A stretch of DNA of 18,165 nucleotides from Anaerolineae bacterium (GTDB lineage: Bacteria; Chloroflexota; Anaerolineae; JAFGEY01), in assembly GCA_016929205.1 (NCBI GenBank), contig JAFGJF010000502.1, positions 1 to 18,165 on the forward strand, in the 5' to 3' direction. Position 1 is the stretch's first letter, and every line of letters begins with the position of its first letter. Positions 1 through 7,630 of the stretch are shown piece by piece. The position numbers and the translations under genes were made by a program. The notes beneath the pieces are model-generated. The model was given only the letters and a program-made list of their open reading frames with translations. It was not told the DNA's origin and made no database searches.

Positions 1-815
1 CGCATGGTTTGCCTTATCCCGAAAATCTGGGAACAGCGCGGATGCTGGAAGATATCGTACGCCAGCATGGGGCCGTGCCAGCGACGATCGCGATCCTGGG
101 CGGCGCGTTGAAGGCCGGGTTGGATGCCGACGAGCTGATGCACCTGGCACGCAGCGAGCACATCGCCAAAGTGAGCCGCCGCGATCTGCCGATCGTTGTC
201 GCACAAAAAGGCGATGGCGCAACGACGGTCGCCGCAACGATGATGATCGCGGCGATGGCCGGGATCGAGGTATTCGCCACCGGAGGCATTGGCGGGGTCC
301 ATCGAGGACAACCCTTTGACGTGTCCGCCGATCTGGTCGAACTGGCACAAACGCAAGTCGTCGTCGTCTGTGCAGGCGCAAAAGCGATCCTGGATTTGCC
401 CCTCACCCTGGAATATTTGGAGACGCATGGCGTGCCGGTATTGGGCTACCAGACAGATACGTTTCCGGCGTTCTATACCCGCTCCAGCGGTTTGAGCGTC
501 GATACACGTGTTGACACCGCCCAACAGGTGGCGGACATCGCCCGCGTCAAATGGGACATGGGGTTGTCCGGCGGGTTGTTAGTCACGGTGCCCATCCCCC
601 TTGCTGAAGCGGCCCGTCCCGACGTGATCGAATCGGCAATCCAAACCGCGCTCCAGGACGCCGAATCGGAGGGACTGCGCGGCAAAGCGGTGACGCCATA
701 TTTGTTGTCGCGCATCGTGGAACTGACCGGCGGCCAAAGTATGCAAGCCAACATCGCCCTGCTCAAGAACAACGCTGCAGTGGCAGCAAGCATTGCAGTC
801 GCGTTGCAGCCATAG
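1..815 (+). CDS. psuG: Pseudouridine-5'-phosphate glycosidase, 5'-truncated by the window edge
   Basis: PsuG reversibly cleaves pseudouridine 5'-phosphate to uracil and ribose 5-phosphate in cytoplasmic pseudouridine catabolism. The frame is open through position 1: the codons before the first apparent start (TTG at 9) read His-Gly, giving the family's conserved HG-x-PYPENL segment, so the gene begins upstream and about 30-40 residues are missing. Visible family features are the GDGATTVAATM stretch, FATGGIGGVHRG, and CAGAKAILDLP, whose lysine matches the catalytic lysine that forms the imine with the ring-opened ribose. The GYQTDTFPAFY and SGGLLVTVPIP blocks and the C-terminal ANIALLKNNA block are also present. 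It ends with TAG 11 bp before the stop of the convergent hydrolase-like gene, and no hairpin terminator separates them. The partner kinase gene (psuK) would be expected upstream, outside the window. The family call is very secure. Confidence 0.95.
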   Translation, partial: HGLPYPENLGTARMLEDIVRQHGAVPATIAILGGALKAGLDADELMHLARSEHIAKVSRRDLPIVVAQKGDGATTVAATMMIAAMAGIEVFATGGIGGVHRGQPFDVSADLVELAQTQVVVVCAGAKAILDLPLTLEYLETHGVPVLGYQTDTFPAFYTRSSGLSVDTRVDTAQQVADIARVKWDMGLSGGLLVTVPIPLAEAARPDVIESAIQTALQDAESEGLRGKAVTPYLLSRIVELTGGQSMQANIALLKNNAAVAASIAVALQP

Positions 816-826
816 CATCCCTCGCT

Positions 827-1762
827 CTATCTGGCATTCATCCACTCGGCGATCGGCTCAGCAGCCACGCTCAAGATTCCCAGGTAATCCGCGCCGGGTA
901 CAAGTTCGGTTTTTTTGTCCACAGAAGAAAACTGGGCCATAAACGCGGCTGCCTGCTCCGGATCAAACAACGTATCTGCCTCTCCCTGGACATACAAGAG
1001 CGGTACTGATAGTGCGCGACAAGCTGCCTCAACGTCTTGAGGGATGGTTTCTTGCATACAAGAGATCGAGAGCCTGGTTTGGATAAGGGGATCGGCATGG
1101 ACCATAGATGGCGGCCACTTGAGATGCCACACGGCCCAATCAGACAAACCCGATTGCGCCAAAAAGGCCTCCCCGGGATGCGCTACCATAAACGACCGCC
1201 AGCCATCGAGATCCAGGTTGGGTTGATCTGGAGAGATATATGGCGCGACCAAAACCACGCCGTCGACCGGCCTGCGCGAGGCAACGTAGCTCACCACCAG
1301 ACCTGCACCGCGACCATGTGCACCGATAAAGATTTTGTTCTGAGGATACCGAGCGCGCGCAGCAACGATCATGGCCATGATGTCATCGATCAAAACCGTT
1401 TGATCCTGATCAGCCTGGCACGAGTCTCCGCTCGAATACCCCCACCCTCGACGGTCCGGCAGATAAACGGCGACACCTCTACTTGCCAGATCGTATCCCA
1501 GTTCAATGTACCAACCACTGTGTAACAACGTATCGTGCAAGAATACCAGCACAACCTCAGCCTCACCCGGTGGCTCGATCAACCGGTACGCCAGTCGTTC
1601 CCCACTAGATGAAGCAACGGTTCGAGGTTCCGCATCGAACTCGATCGGCGGTTCGAGAGGCGATAGTGAACTCGTTTCAAAGTCGGGATAGAGCCTCACC
1701 CATCCGACAACCGCGACGACAATGATGAAAACAAAAACAAGATCCCCTTTCCACTTGTTCAT
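827..1762 (-). CDS. Membrane-anchored alpha/beta-hydrolase-fold protein lacking the catalytic Ser and His
   Basis: The 311-residue protein has an N-terminal membrane helix (about residues 8-23) followed by a lysophospholipase/monoacylglycerol-lipase-like alpha/beta-hydrolase domain. That domain shows FLHD..LHSGWY (75-85), the RG..VYLPDRRGWG.SSG block (95-112), IFIGAHGRGAG at the nucleophile elbow (144-154) and YVQGEADTLFDP (258-268). The usual GHSxGG elbow reads AHGRGA here, so glycine 150 stands where the nucleophile serine belongs. The usual C-terminal GAxH reads GADY (290-293), so the histidine is also gone; only the acid D263 remains. I chose the ATG at 1762 because an AAGG ribosome site lies just upstream and the protein then starts at the membrane anchor. 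The longer reading to 1882 would run through the kinase promoter. The domain call is firm, the hydrolase activity doubtful. A binding or scaffolding role is inference. Confidence 0.85.
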   Translation of the reverse strand: MNKWKGDLVFVFIIVVAVVGWVRLYPDFETSSLSPLEPPIEFDAEPRTVASSSGERLAYRLIEPPGEAEVVLVFLHDTLLHSGWYIELGYDLASRGVAVYLPDRRGWGYSSGDSCQADQDQTVLIDDIMAMIVAARARYPQNKIFIGAHGRGAGLVVSYVASRRPVDGVVLVAPYISPDQPNLDLDGWRSFMVAHPGEAFLAQSGLSDWAVWHLKWPPSMVHADPLIQTRLSISCMQETIPQDVEAACRALSVPLLYVQGEADTLFDPEQAAAFMAQFSSVDKKTELVPGADYLGILSVAAEPIAEWMNAR

Positions 1763-1866
1763 ACAGACCTTTTTCTCCAGAATAGGGTTATGGGAGCGAA
1801 TTGTATCACGAGATGCGTCTCGGGGCAAAATGCTCGCTGGTCTAGCAGAGCGCAGATCTCGGGTGA

Positions 1867-1895
1867 TTGACAAGGTGACCAAAATGCGTTATAGT
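1867..1895 (+). promoter_or_regulatory. Sigma70-type promoter of the histidine kinase
   Basis: TTGACA (1867-1872) and TATAGT (1890-1895) are separated by exactly 17 bp, a near-consensus housekeeping promoter. Transcription would start near 1902, leaving a leader of about 130 nt before the kinase start at 2031. No other plus-strand gene is positioned to use it. Confidence 0.75.
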
Positions 1896-1979
1896 GTAAT
1901 TGAGCTGGTTGCCAGCGCGAGCAGAGCACTCGTGCTGGACACGCGATAGGTCAAGACGGCCGTTTCACGCCGGAGCGGC

Positions 1980-2003
1980 AATTGAGATCGCCCTGGCTCA
2001 ATT
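1980..2003 (+). repeat. 7-bp inverted repeat in the kinase leader
   Basis: AATTGAG (1980-1986) and CTCAATT (1997-2003) are perfect arms around a 10-nt loop, 17 bases before the GGAG ribosome site of the kinase. It could be a leader hairpin or an operator. A weak second promoter-like pair (TTGAGA 1982, 18 bp, TATACA 2006) overlaps it. Function is unknown. Confidence 0.4.
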
Positions 2004-2030
2004 TCTATACACAGTACCTGGAGTGCACCT

Positions 2031-3869
2031 ATGCAGATTGCTCGTTGGTTGAAAGAAAATGAAAGCCTGATCCTACCCGTTTGGATGCGCCGCGTAAGAA
2101 GAGACAACGAACCCGGCCATCATCCCGACGCGACGACAGGCCTGCGCCACCACATATTTTTGATGTATCACGACCGTCTGTGCAACGCAGTTGCTGACGG
2201 GGAAATCGCCGAACTGGATCAGATGCTAAAAAAGCTGGTCGACGATCACACACGTCTCAATTATGACATCACCGAGATCTTGCAGTTTCCTCTCCAACTC
2301 AAGTCTACCTTGTGGACTTTTTTGCTGCAAGATTTCGCCGCCGGCGAAGCGCAAAAAATGATGCTCGATATCGAGCCGATACTGGATCATTCAACAGCTA
2401 TCCTGGCCAAAGCGTATGACGAGGTCACCAAGCAAGCACTGAACCAACAGATCGCCGACTTTGACTTTTTGACGACACGCCTGGCCTTGTCCAGTGAAGA
2501 GACAGAAAGGGCCTTCACCCAACTGCGCTCTCTATATACCATATCGAAAACGCTCAACTCTACGTTGGACATCCAGAAAACGCTCGAAGCCATTGCCGAT
2601 ACCCTGGTTCAACTCGATCCAATCGCGTATTGTGTGATCTGGCAGATTTCTCCTCAAAATGAGCTGCGCGTGGGCGTGGTCAAAGGTGAAATCGGCACAG
2701 ATCTGGTCGATGTCTCTTTGCCTCTCGACCCGCCGACATCCTTTCTCAGTCGAGCCCTGGTCACTCAAGAACGCCAACGATTCCAGATCGATGACGATGC
2801 CCTGGCATCGTTTCTCAAGGACTCGGATGCTATGGCCATCCCAATGTTTAATGAGGATCGGCCGGTTGGTGTGATCATGACCAATGGACACTACCAAGAG
2901 AAAACGTTCGATTCATCGGTGATGAGTCTGATCCAATCTGCATCCGAACAGGCAGCCATGGCGTTGGAAAACGCCCTGTTGTACGATCAAGTCAAGCAAT
3001 TCAACCAAGAGTTGGAGGAAAAGGTCCGCCAGCGTACACAAGAACTCGAACAGGCGAACCGCGACCTAGAGCGCTTGGATCGCACCAAATCGGATTTCAT
3101 CAGCATCGCCGCGCACGAACTCAAAACGCCACTGACTCTGATCCAGGGCTATACCAACATCATGCGCGACGACGGTACGGTCAAGAACAACCCCTTTCTG
3201 GTCAATCTTTTACTGGGGATCATCAAAGGCAGCGAACGGCTATACGACATCATCGAGAGCATGATCGACGTATCGATGATCGACACCCAGGTGCTGCAGC
3301 TTCGTCCCTCGCCAACCTCGATCAGCAACATCATTGGCACATTAGCCAGCCAGTACAAAGAGGCGCTTAAGGAAAGACAGATTACACTTGAAGTGAGTGC
3401 CTTTAAGAATTTCCCTTACCTCGAAGCTGACTCTAAACGCCTCCACCAGGTATTTGACAACTTGCTCGTGAATGCCATCAAGTACACACCCGATGGGGGA
3501 AAAATCGACATTGATGGCAAGCTGGTTGAATCGGCAGAAGAACAATGGATAGAGGTTACCGTCCGTGATTCTGGCATTGGCATTAACCCGGAAGAACATG
3601 AACGGATCTTTGAAAAGTTTTACCAGACCGGCGAACTCGCCCTCCACTCGACCGGGAAAACAAAATTCAAAGGGGGTGGCCCGGGCCTGGGCCTGGCCAT
3701 TGCCAAGGGCATTGTAGCGGCACACGGTGGTAAAATCTGGGCCAAAAGCCAAGGATACGACGAAGAAAAATGTCCGGGCAGCGAGTTCCACGTGATCTTG
3801 CCGGTGAAAAGCAAGATCAAGATGACCGAGATCATTTCTCCGTTTTCTTACAGCCAAAATCGATCCTAG
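2031..3869 (+). CDS. Soluble sensor histidine kinase (RsbRD-like N-terminus, GAF, HisKA, HATPase_c)
   Basis: A 612-residue cytoplasmic sensor kinase without membrane segments. Residues 1-150 are helical and resemble the RsbRD N-terminal sensor (ESLILPVWMRRV near the start, then helices with LYDITEIL-like spacing). A GAF domain follows at about 170-315, then a coiled coil at 318-352 (QELEEKVRQRTQELEQANRD). The HisKA box is SIAAHELKTPLTL, with H362 as the predicted phosphoacceptor. The HATPase domain has the N box around N477/N481, the G1 box DSGIGI (513-518), the F box FEKFY and the G2 box GPGLGLA (about 550-556). The ATG at 2031 follows GGAG by 7 nt. No receiver domain or response-regulator gene is in the window, so it is an orphan here and its partner is unknown. 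A basic Ser/Lys-rich tail extends about 20 residues past the ATPase domain. Confidence 0.93.
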   Translation: MQIARWLKENESLILPVWMRRVRRDNEPGHHPDATTGLRHHIFLMYHDRLCNAVADGEIAELDQMLKKLVDDHTRLNYDITEILQFPLQLKSTLWTFLLQDFAAGEAQKMMLDIEPILDHSTAILAKAYDEVTKQALNQQIADFDFLTTRLALSSEETERAFTQLRSLYTISKTLNSTLDIQKTLEAIADTLVQLDPIAYCVIWQISPQNELRVGVVKGEIGTDLVDVSLPLDPPTSFLSRALVTQERQRFQIDDDALASFLKDSDAMAIPMFNEDRPVGVIMTNGHYQEKTFDSSVMSLIQSASEQAAMALENALLYDQVKQFNQELEEKVRQRTQELEQANRDLERLDRTKSDFISIAAHELKTPLTLIQGYTNIMRDDGTVKNNPFLVNLLLGIIKGSERLYDIIESMIDVSMIDTQVLQLRPSPTSISNIIGTLASQYKEALKERQITLEVSAFKNFPYLEADSKRLHQVFDNLLVNAIKYTPDGGKIDIDGKLVESAEEQWIEVTVRDSGIGINPEEHERIFEKFYQTGELALHSTGKTKFKGGGPGLGLAIAKGIVAAHGGKIWAKSQGYDEEKCPGSEFHVILPVKSKIKMTEIISPFSYSQNRS

Positions 3870-3965
3870 GTTCGTAGCGTTTTTTGCACGGCAATTTGGC
3901 CAGCGCGTAGGCCTGTGTCGAGCAAGCCAACCAGTATATGTACTGATCAAGCAGGAGAATACCCT

Positions 3966-5582
3966 ATGCAAGTTGACGCCCCTATCGTCGCCGTAACAGT
4001 ATACCCGGATCGCGCACGCATCACACGACGTGGCACGGTCACGCTGGAAAAGGGTACGCACGATCTGGCCATACAAAGACTAACCAACCAGCTCGACGCC
4101 GAATCAATGCGGGCCAACGGTGAGGGCACGGCCCACGTCAGATTGCTCGGTGTGGATGTCCGCCAGGAATACTATACCGAAACGCCATCCGTGCCGGCGG
4201 CCGAACTCGAAAAACAGATTCAGGCCACGCAGGAAAGCGACAAGGCGCTGCAGGATGAAGACGAACTGCTAAGCAGCCAACTCGGGTTCCTGGCAAGCAT
4301 AACCGAAAGCGCAGGTGAGCACCTGGCCCAGGGCATTGGCCGGGGGCGGGCCAAGGTGACGGATGGCACCGCCTTGTTGGGCTTTGTGAGCACACAATAC
4401 CGCCAGTTCAGCGACCGTCGGCGTGAGATCGCCACGGCGCGGCGTGAGCTGGCAAAGGAAATTCAGGTGCTGCAAAAAGAACTGGACCGGATCCGGGGTG
4501 CGCGACCTCGCCAGCGCTACGAAGCGGTTGTCGGCCTTGAAGCACTGACCCCGGGCGAGTTCACGTTGGAACTGGAATACACGACGCGCGGCGGCGCAAG
4601 CTGGCAGCCGCTGTATGACTTGAGATTGCTGGCAGACAGCGCAGAACCCAAGATCGAATTGACCTATCTTGGCCAAGTGCAGCAGTCAACCGGTGAAGAC
4701 TGGGCAAACGTCGACTTGACCTTGTCGACAGCGCGTCCCGCCGTGTCTGCACAGATTCCCAAGCTATCAACATGGTATGTCAACATTTTCCAACCACCAC
4801 CGGCGCCACAAATGGCACGCATGGACAAGGCAAGAGGCATGGCATTAGGAGCCGGGCTGGCTGCAACAGCCGACTTTTTTGCGGCCCCGGCAGCAGAAGC
4901 CGAGCCGGAGGAGGCACCGCCCCCTGCTCCGGCGGGCGTGGCCCAAGCCAGTGTGGATACCAGCGGCGCAGCGGTGACCTTTCACATTCCGCGCAAGGCC
5001 GATATTCCGGCCGACAATACGCCACACAAGACAACAGTCCTGGTCCTTGATCTGACTCCAGAACTCGATTTTATCGCCGTGCCCAAACTGTCCGACGAGG
5101 TCTATCGCCGAGCGACGATCAAAAACGACACCGAGGTCACCCTGCTGCCCGGCCCGGTGACACTCTTTCACAGCGGCGAATTCGTTGGGCGCGCCAGGCT
5201 GAACAAGATCGCACCGCAGGAAGAATTTGAGACCACGCTGGGCATCGACGACCGGATCAAAATGGAACGCAAGTTGGTACTCAACCAGGTTGGTAAGCAA
5301 CTCATCGGCGACCGCCGGGTGCGACGGTATGCCTACGAGATCGAACTGCAAAATCTGCTGCAACACGAAACCAAGATCGTCGTCAAAGACCAGTTACCGG
5401 TGGCAGCCAACGAAGAGATCAAGATCAAGGAAGAAGCAAGCGTGCCCGAACCGACGACCAGGAGCGAACAAAATGAGTTGACCTGGGAGTTGAACCTGGC
5501 TGCGCTGCAAAAACAAAAGATCCGTTTCGAGTTCACCATCTCGGCACCACGAAGCAATACGCTGGTCGGCCTGCCAGAGTGA
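3966..5582 (+). CDS. DUF4139 / mucoidy-inhibitor A (MuiA) family protein
   Basis: A 538-residue protein with the architecture of the MuiA family: an N-terminal DUF4140-like beta domain (residues 1-75, VTVYPDRARITRRG followed by L..GTHDL), a long coiled coil (about 78-178), and the DUF4139 domain (about 195-538, with GGASWQPLYDLRL and TGEDWANVDLTLSTARP). An Ala/Pro/Glu-rich low-complexity linker sits at roughly 300-330 within the DUF4139 part. There is no signal peptide or membrane helix. The biochemical role of the family is not established; the name comes from an effect on exopolysaccharide/mucoidy. I chose the ATG at 3966 because GGAG lies 8 nt upstream; the in-frame start at 3915 has no such site. 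It is followed within 17 nt by the zinc-ribbon gene and then a cell-wall-type peptidase, probably one operon. The family call is secure. Confidence 0.9.
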   Translation: MQVDAPIVAVTVYPDRARITRRGTVTLEKGTHDLAIQRLTNQLDAESMRANGEGTAHVRLLGVDVRQEYYTETPSVPAAELEKQIQATQESDKALQDEDELLSSQLGFLASITESAGEHLAQGIGRGRAKVTDGTALLGFVSTQYRQFSDRRREIATARRELAKEIQVLQKELDRIRGARPRQRYEAVVGLEALTPGEFTLELEYTTRGGASWQPLYDLRLLADSAEPKIELTYLGQVQQSTGEDWANVDLTLSTARPAVSAQIPKLSTWYVNIFQPPPAPQMARMDKARGMALGAGLAATADFFAAPAAEAEPEEAPPPAPAGVAQASVDTSGAAVTFHIPRKADIPADNTPHKTTVLVLDLTPELDFIAVPKLSDEVYRRATIKNDTEVTLLPGPVTLFHSGEFVGRARLNKIAPQEEFETTLGIDDRIKMERKLVLNQVGKQLIGDRRVRRYAYEIELQNLLQHETKIVVKDQLPVAANEEIKIKEEASVPEPTTRSEQNELTWELNLAALQKQKIRFEFTISAPRSNTLVGLPE

Positions 5583-5599
5583 CACAATAGGAAAAAAAT

Positions 5600-5770
5600 G
5601 TGACAACAGATATGATCGAATGCCCATTTTGCGCCGAACTGATCAAAGCCAAGGCCCAAAAGTGCAAGCACTGCGGCGAGCTTTTGGGCATTGGGTTAAC
5701 CGACGAGGCCATCCTGGCGGATTTTGAAAAGAAAAAGGAAGCGTTAGGCGTAGAAACAGAAACCGAGTAA
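5600..5770 (+). CDS. Small zinc-ribbon protein
   Basis: A 56-residue protein starting at GTG 5600 with AGGA 8 nt upstream; an internal ATG at 5612 would give 52 residues but has no ribosome site. It contains CPFC and CKHCG separated by 15 residues, a four-cysteine zinc ribbon of the short CPFCAE..I.....CK.CG type, followed by a charged helical tail (EAILADFEKKKEALGVETETE). It sits 17 nt after the DUF4139 gene and 49 nt before the SH3b/M23 gene on the same strand, so it is probably co-transcribed. Such ribbons mediate protein or nucleic-acid contacts; the partner here is unknown. It is too short for most gene finders. Confidence 0.8.
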   Translation: MTTDMIECPFCAELIKAKAQKCKHCGELLGIGLTDEAILADFEKKKEALGVETETE

Positions 5771-5819
5771 TGCACGACATCGCACGCTTCTCGACGCACA
5801 TTTACATGGGAGAGTTTCA

Positions 5820-6722
5820 ATGACTAAAACATTCGTGGTTGGTAGCGCTCCGGTCCGTGTTCGAAGCGAACCCAATCTCCAGGGCGTGATGGTCAAATGG
5901 CTGACGCCCGGCCAGACAGTTGAGATGGACGACACATCCCGCACTGAAGCGGATGGGTATGTATGGTGGAAGCACGCCGATGGTTGGAGCGCAGAACGGA
6001 GCGTCAATGGTCAAAGCGTTTTTATGACCAAATCCAAGCCGACTCGGGCCAAATCAAAAAAGCTGGAGGAAAAGGACACCAGCACTCCCACACCAAGTGG
6101 CGCCGCCTCAATGAGCGATGGTTTGCCCAACGTCAATACCTTGCCGCTTCGAGACAGCCTGTTCAAACGGCTGCCTGTCGACTTTGAACAGATCCTGTTC
6201 TGGCAGTACTATGGCAATAACGTGTTTGCACACAATCTCTGGCGAAATGGTAAGCAGTGGTACGCCTTTTCGCAAGGATTACACGCCGGGCTGGATTTCG
6301 GCAATTCCGCAACCCAGGGCGTGCCGGTCTGTGCCGGGCTGGAAGGCACGTTTGAGCAAATCAGTGCCAAGTACTACCGGCCAAATGAATTGCGGGTCAA
6401 AGCAGGCGATTATACGGTGATTTACGGTCACCTGGACAATCCACGACCTTTCCAGGTTGGCCAGCCGATTGGCCCGGACACGGTGATGGGCGAGCTCGAA
6501 TTTCGCGGACAGGATCACCTGCACCTCGAAGTTCGCTACCAGGGGCGCTGGATCATCAACCCGCTACTGCTGATGCCACCGGAGATGCGCAATGCCCTGA
6601 TCCAAAAGTTTCCACCAAGTGAAAAGTACTTTTTCCAGAGTGACCATTGGAAACAGTGGCAGAAGCCGCTCGACCAGCCAGTGTTAGTGCTTGGTGGCGG
6701 CCTGATCGGCCCGCTTGCGTGA
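5820..6722 (+). CDS. SH3b-domain M23-family peptidase
   Basis: A 300-residue protein with a bacterial SH3-like domain (about 8-62: VRVRSEPNLQGVMVKWL.PGQTVEM...GYVWW....GWSAE), a charged Ser/Thr/Pro linker (70-100) and a LytM/M23 metallopeptidase domain (about 125-255). The zinc-site motifs look complete: HAGLD (H155, D159) and HLH (233-235), with YGHL (202-205) between them. M23 enzymes usually cut peptidoglycan cross-links outside the cytoplasmic membrane. However, no signal peptide or membrane helix is visible: the protein starts MTKTFVVGSAPVRV. Export may be non-classical, or the substrate may be different. The start at ATG 5820 has GGGAG 7 nt upstream. It is the last gene of the DUF4139 and zinc-ribbon group. 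Family call secure, location and substrate open. Confidence 0.88.
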   Translation: MTKTFVVGSAPVRVRSEPNLQGVMVKWLTPGQTVEMDDTSRTEADGYVWWKHADGWSAERSVNGQSVFMTKSKPTRAKSKKLEEKDTSTPTPSGAASMSDGLPNVNTLPLRDSLFKRLPVDFEQILFWQYYGNNVFAHNLWRNGKQWYAFSQGLHAGLDFGNSATQGVPVCAGLEGTFEQISAKYYRPNELRVKAGDYTVIYGHLDNPRPFQVGQPIGPDTVMGELEFRGQDHLHLEVRYQGRWIINPLLLMPPEMRNALIQKFPPSEKYFFQSDHWKQWQKPLDQPVLVLGGGLIGPLA

Positions 6723-6724
6723 TC

Positions 6725-6757
6725 GATCCACAGACGGGATTGATCCGCAGACGGGAT
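6725..6757. repeat. Two-copy 17-bp imperfect tandem repeat
   Basis: A 16-bp unit, gatccRcagacgggat, occurs at 6725-6740 and 6742-6757 with one mismatch and a 17-bp period, directly after the stop of the M23 gene. No function is evident. Confidence 0.5.
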
Positions 6758-6785
6758 CGGCAGAATCCACTCAACACCCCTTGAA

Positions 6786-6822
6786 CAAAAAAGGCACAGA
6801 GCATCTCGAGATACTCTGTGCC
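6786..6822 (-). terminator. Intrinsic terminator closing the toxin-antitoxin operon
   Basis: GGCACAGAG (6793-6801) pairs with CTCTGTGCC (6814-6822), and the palindromic ATCTCGAGAT between them extends the stem to about 14 bp with one mismatch. Read on the minus strand, the hairpin is followed at once by six T (6792-6787), a strong Rho-independent terminator for transcripts coming from 7562. On the plus strand it is followed only by ctctctcattt, so termination of the M23 transcript here would be weaker. Confidence 0.8.
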
Positions 6823-6925
6823 TCTCTCATTTCTGCCTCCGTGGATCTCTAGCCAGGATAGTAGCCTTTTACAAATCTGGTTCGTCCACCACAGATGATC
6901 ATCTCTTATGTCACCCCTGTGCACA

Positions 6926-7270
6926 TCAAGGTTTGCTATCCAAAAGCATTTCCCGGATGTGCTCTGCAAGTTCTGGAATCTGGTTGGTTACGACATCCCA
7001 AACAATGTCATAGTCAATTCCAAAATATCCGTGGATCAAACAATCTCGCATCCCAGTAATCGCCCGCCATTCCACTTGTGGATATTCCTGCCGCAGTGAC
7101 TCTGGGATTTGTTAGGCAGCCTCGCCGATGATCTCAATACTCCGTACAAAGGCTCGCTTGAGCGTTTCGTCCTGTAAGAACGCTACCTTGTCGACCCCGC
7201 TGGAATGCCTGATCAAGTATTGAGTTTCGTCAAAGATATGACGCAGATATTCAAGTGCTGGTAATGGCAT
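6926..7270 (-). pseudogene. hepT: HEPN-domain toxin (HepT/DUF86 family) interrupted by a nonsense codon
   Basis: From ATG 7270 the minus strand reads MPLPALEYLRHIFDE..., then IEIIGEAA followed by TAA (7114-7112, codon 53), and continues in the same frame as QIPESLRQEYPQVEWRAI...MRDCLIHGYFGIDYDIVWDVV to TGA at 6928-6926. With the stop replaced, this is a full-length 114-codon DUF86/HepT protein. The active-site motif RX4HXY is intact downstream of the stop: R75, H80, Y82. In known MntA-HepT systems this HEPN RNase is the toxin, neutralised when MntA adds AMP to the motif tyrosine. The related family usually has lysine after GEAA, and AAA to TAA is a single change. There is no frameshift or other damage, so inactivation looks recent, or it is a sequencing error. 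The start overlaps the end of the nucleotidyltransferase gene by 20 nt. The 52-residue product lacks all catalytic residues. Confidence 0.85.
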
Positions 7271-7562
7271 ACTCGACCTCTCGCAAGATATGCGGCCCGA
7301 TATAGGGACTGAGTGATTCAGTCGTCACCAGATCGACCTTTCTACCAAACAAGTCTTCGAGAAAAAAAGCGAGATGCATAAAATTGTCAAACGTTTTTTT
7401 GCCTGGTTCAAACTCGACCAAGATATCAATGTCGCTTTGCACAGACTGCTGCCCTCGCACGAATGAGCCAAACAGCCCGCACCTTTTGACGCCAAAATCC
7501 CAAAGTTTTTCTCGGTTTTCACTTAGCGATGTAAACAGTTCGTCTTTCGTCTGCACTGTCAT
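7251..7562 (-). CDS. mntA: MNT-domain nucleotidyltransferase antitoxin (MntA family)
   Basis: A 103-residue minimal nucleotidyltransferase. It has the exact GSX10DXD motif of MntA antitoxins: G32-S33, ten residues, then D44-I-D46, with a likely third metal ligand at D77 (KVDLVT). In characterised MNT-HEPN modules the MNT protein AMPylates the tyrosine of the HEPN toxin's RX4HXY motif and so disarms it. The start at ATG 7562 has AAAGGG about 7 nt upstream; the longer reading to 7610 would run past the predicted transcription start. The hepT reading frame begins 20 nt before this gene's stop, the usual coupled order. It has its own strong promoter at 7602-7630. All catalytic residues look intact although the toxin gene carries a stop. 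Confidence 0.88.
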   Translation of the reverse strand: MTVQTKDELFTSLSENREKLWDFGVKRCGLFGSFVRGQQSVQSDIDILVEFEPGKKTFDNFMHLAFFLEDLFGRKVDLVTTESLSPYIGPHILREVEYAITST

Positions 7563-7601
7563 GGTCACACCCTTTGGCCATTGTCCTAGTTGTTGCCACT
7601 T

Positions 7602-7630
7602 ATTATACAAGGCGCAGCAGATTTTGACAA
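7602..7630 (-). promoter_or_regulatory. Sigma70-type promoter of the MNT-HEPN operon
   Basis: On the minus strand TTGTCA (7630-7625) and a perfect TATAAT (7607-7602) are separated by 17 bp. The start would be near 7595, about 33 nt before the antitoxin ATG. The spacer contains one arm of the 7608-7644 inverted repeat. Confidence 0.75.

Noticed and set aside
1763..1882. 40-residue N-terminal extension of the hydrolase-like gene
   Set aside because: It overlaps the kinase -35 region, has an Arg/Ser-rich non-family sequence, and an internal ATG with a ribosome site precedes the membrane anchor.
3859..3885. Short hairpin and six T after the kinase gene, possible terminator
   Set aside because: The stem (around CCTAGG) is interrupted and does not abut the T run, so it does not qualify as an intrinsic terminator.
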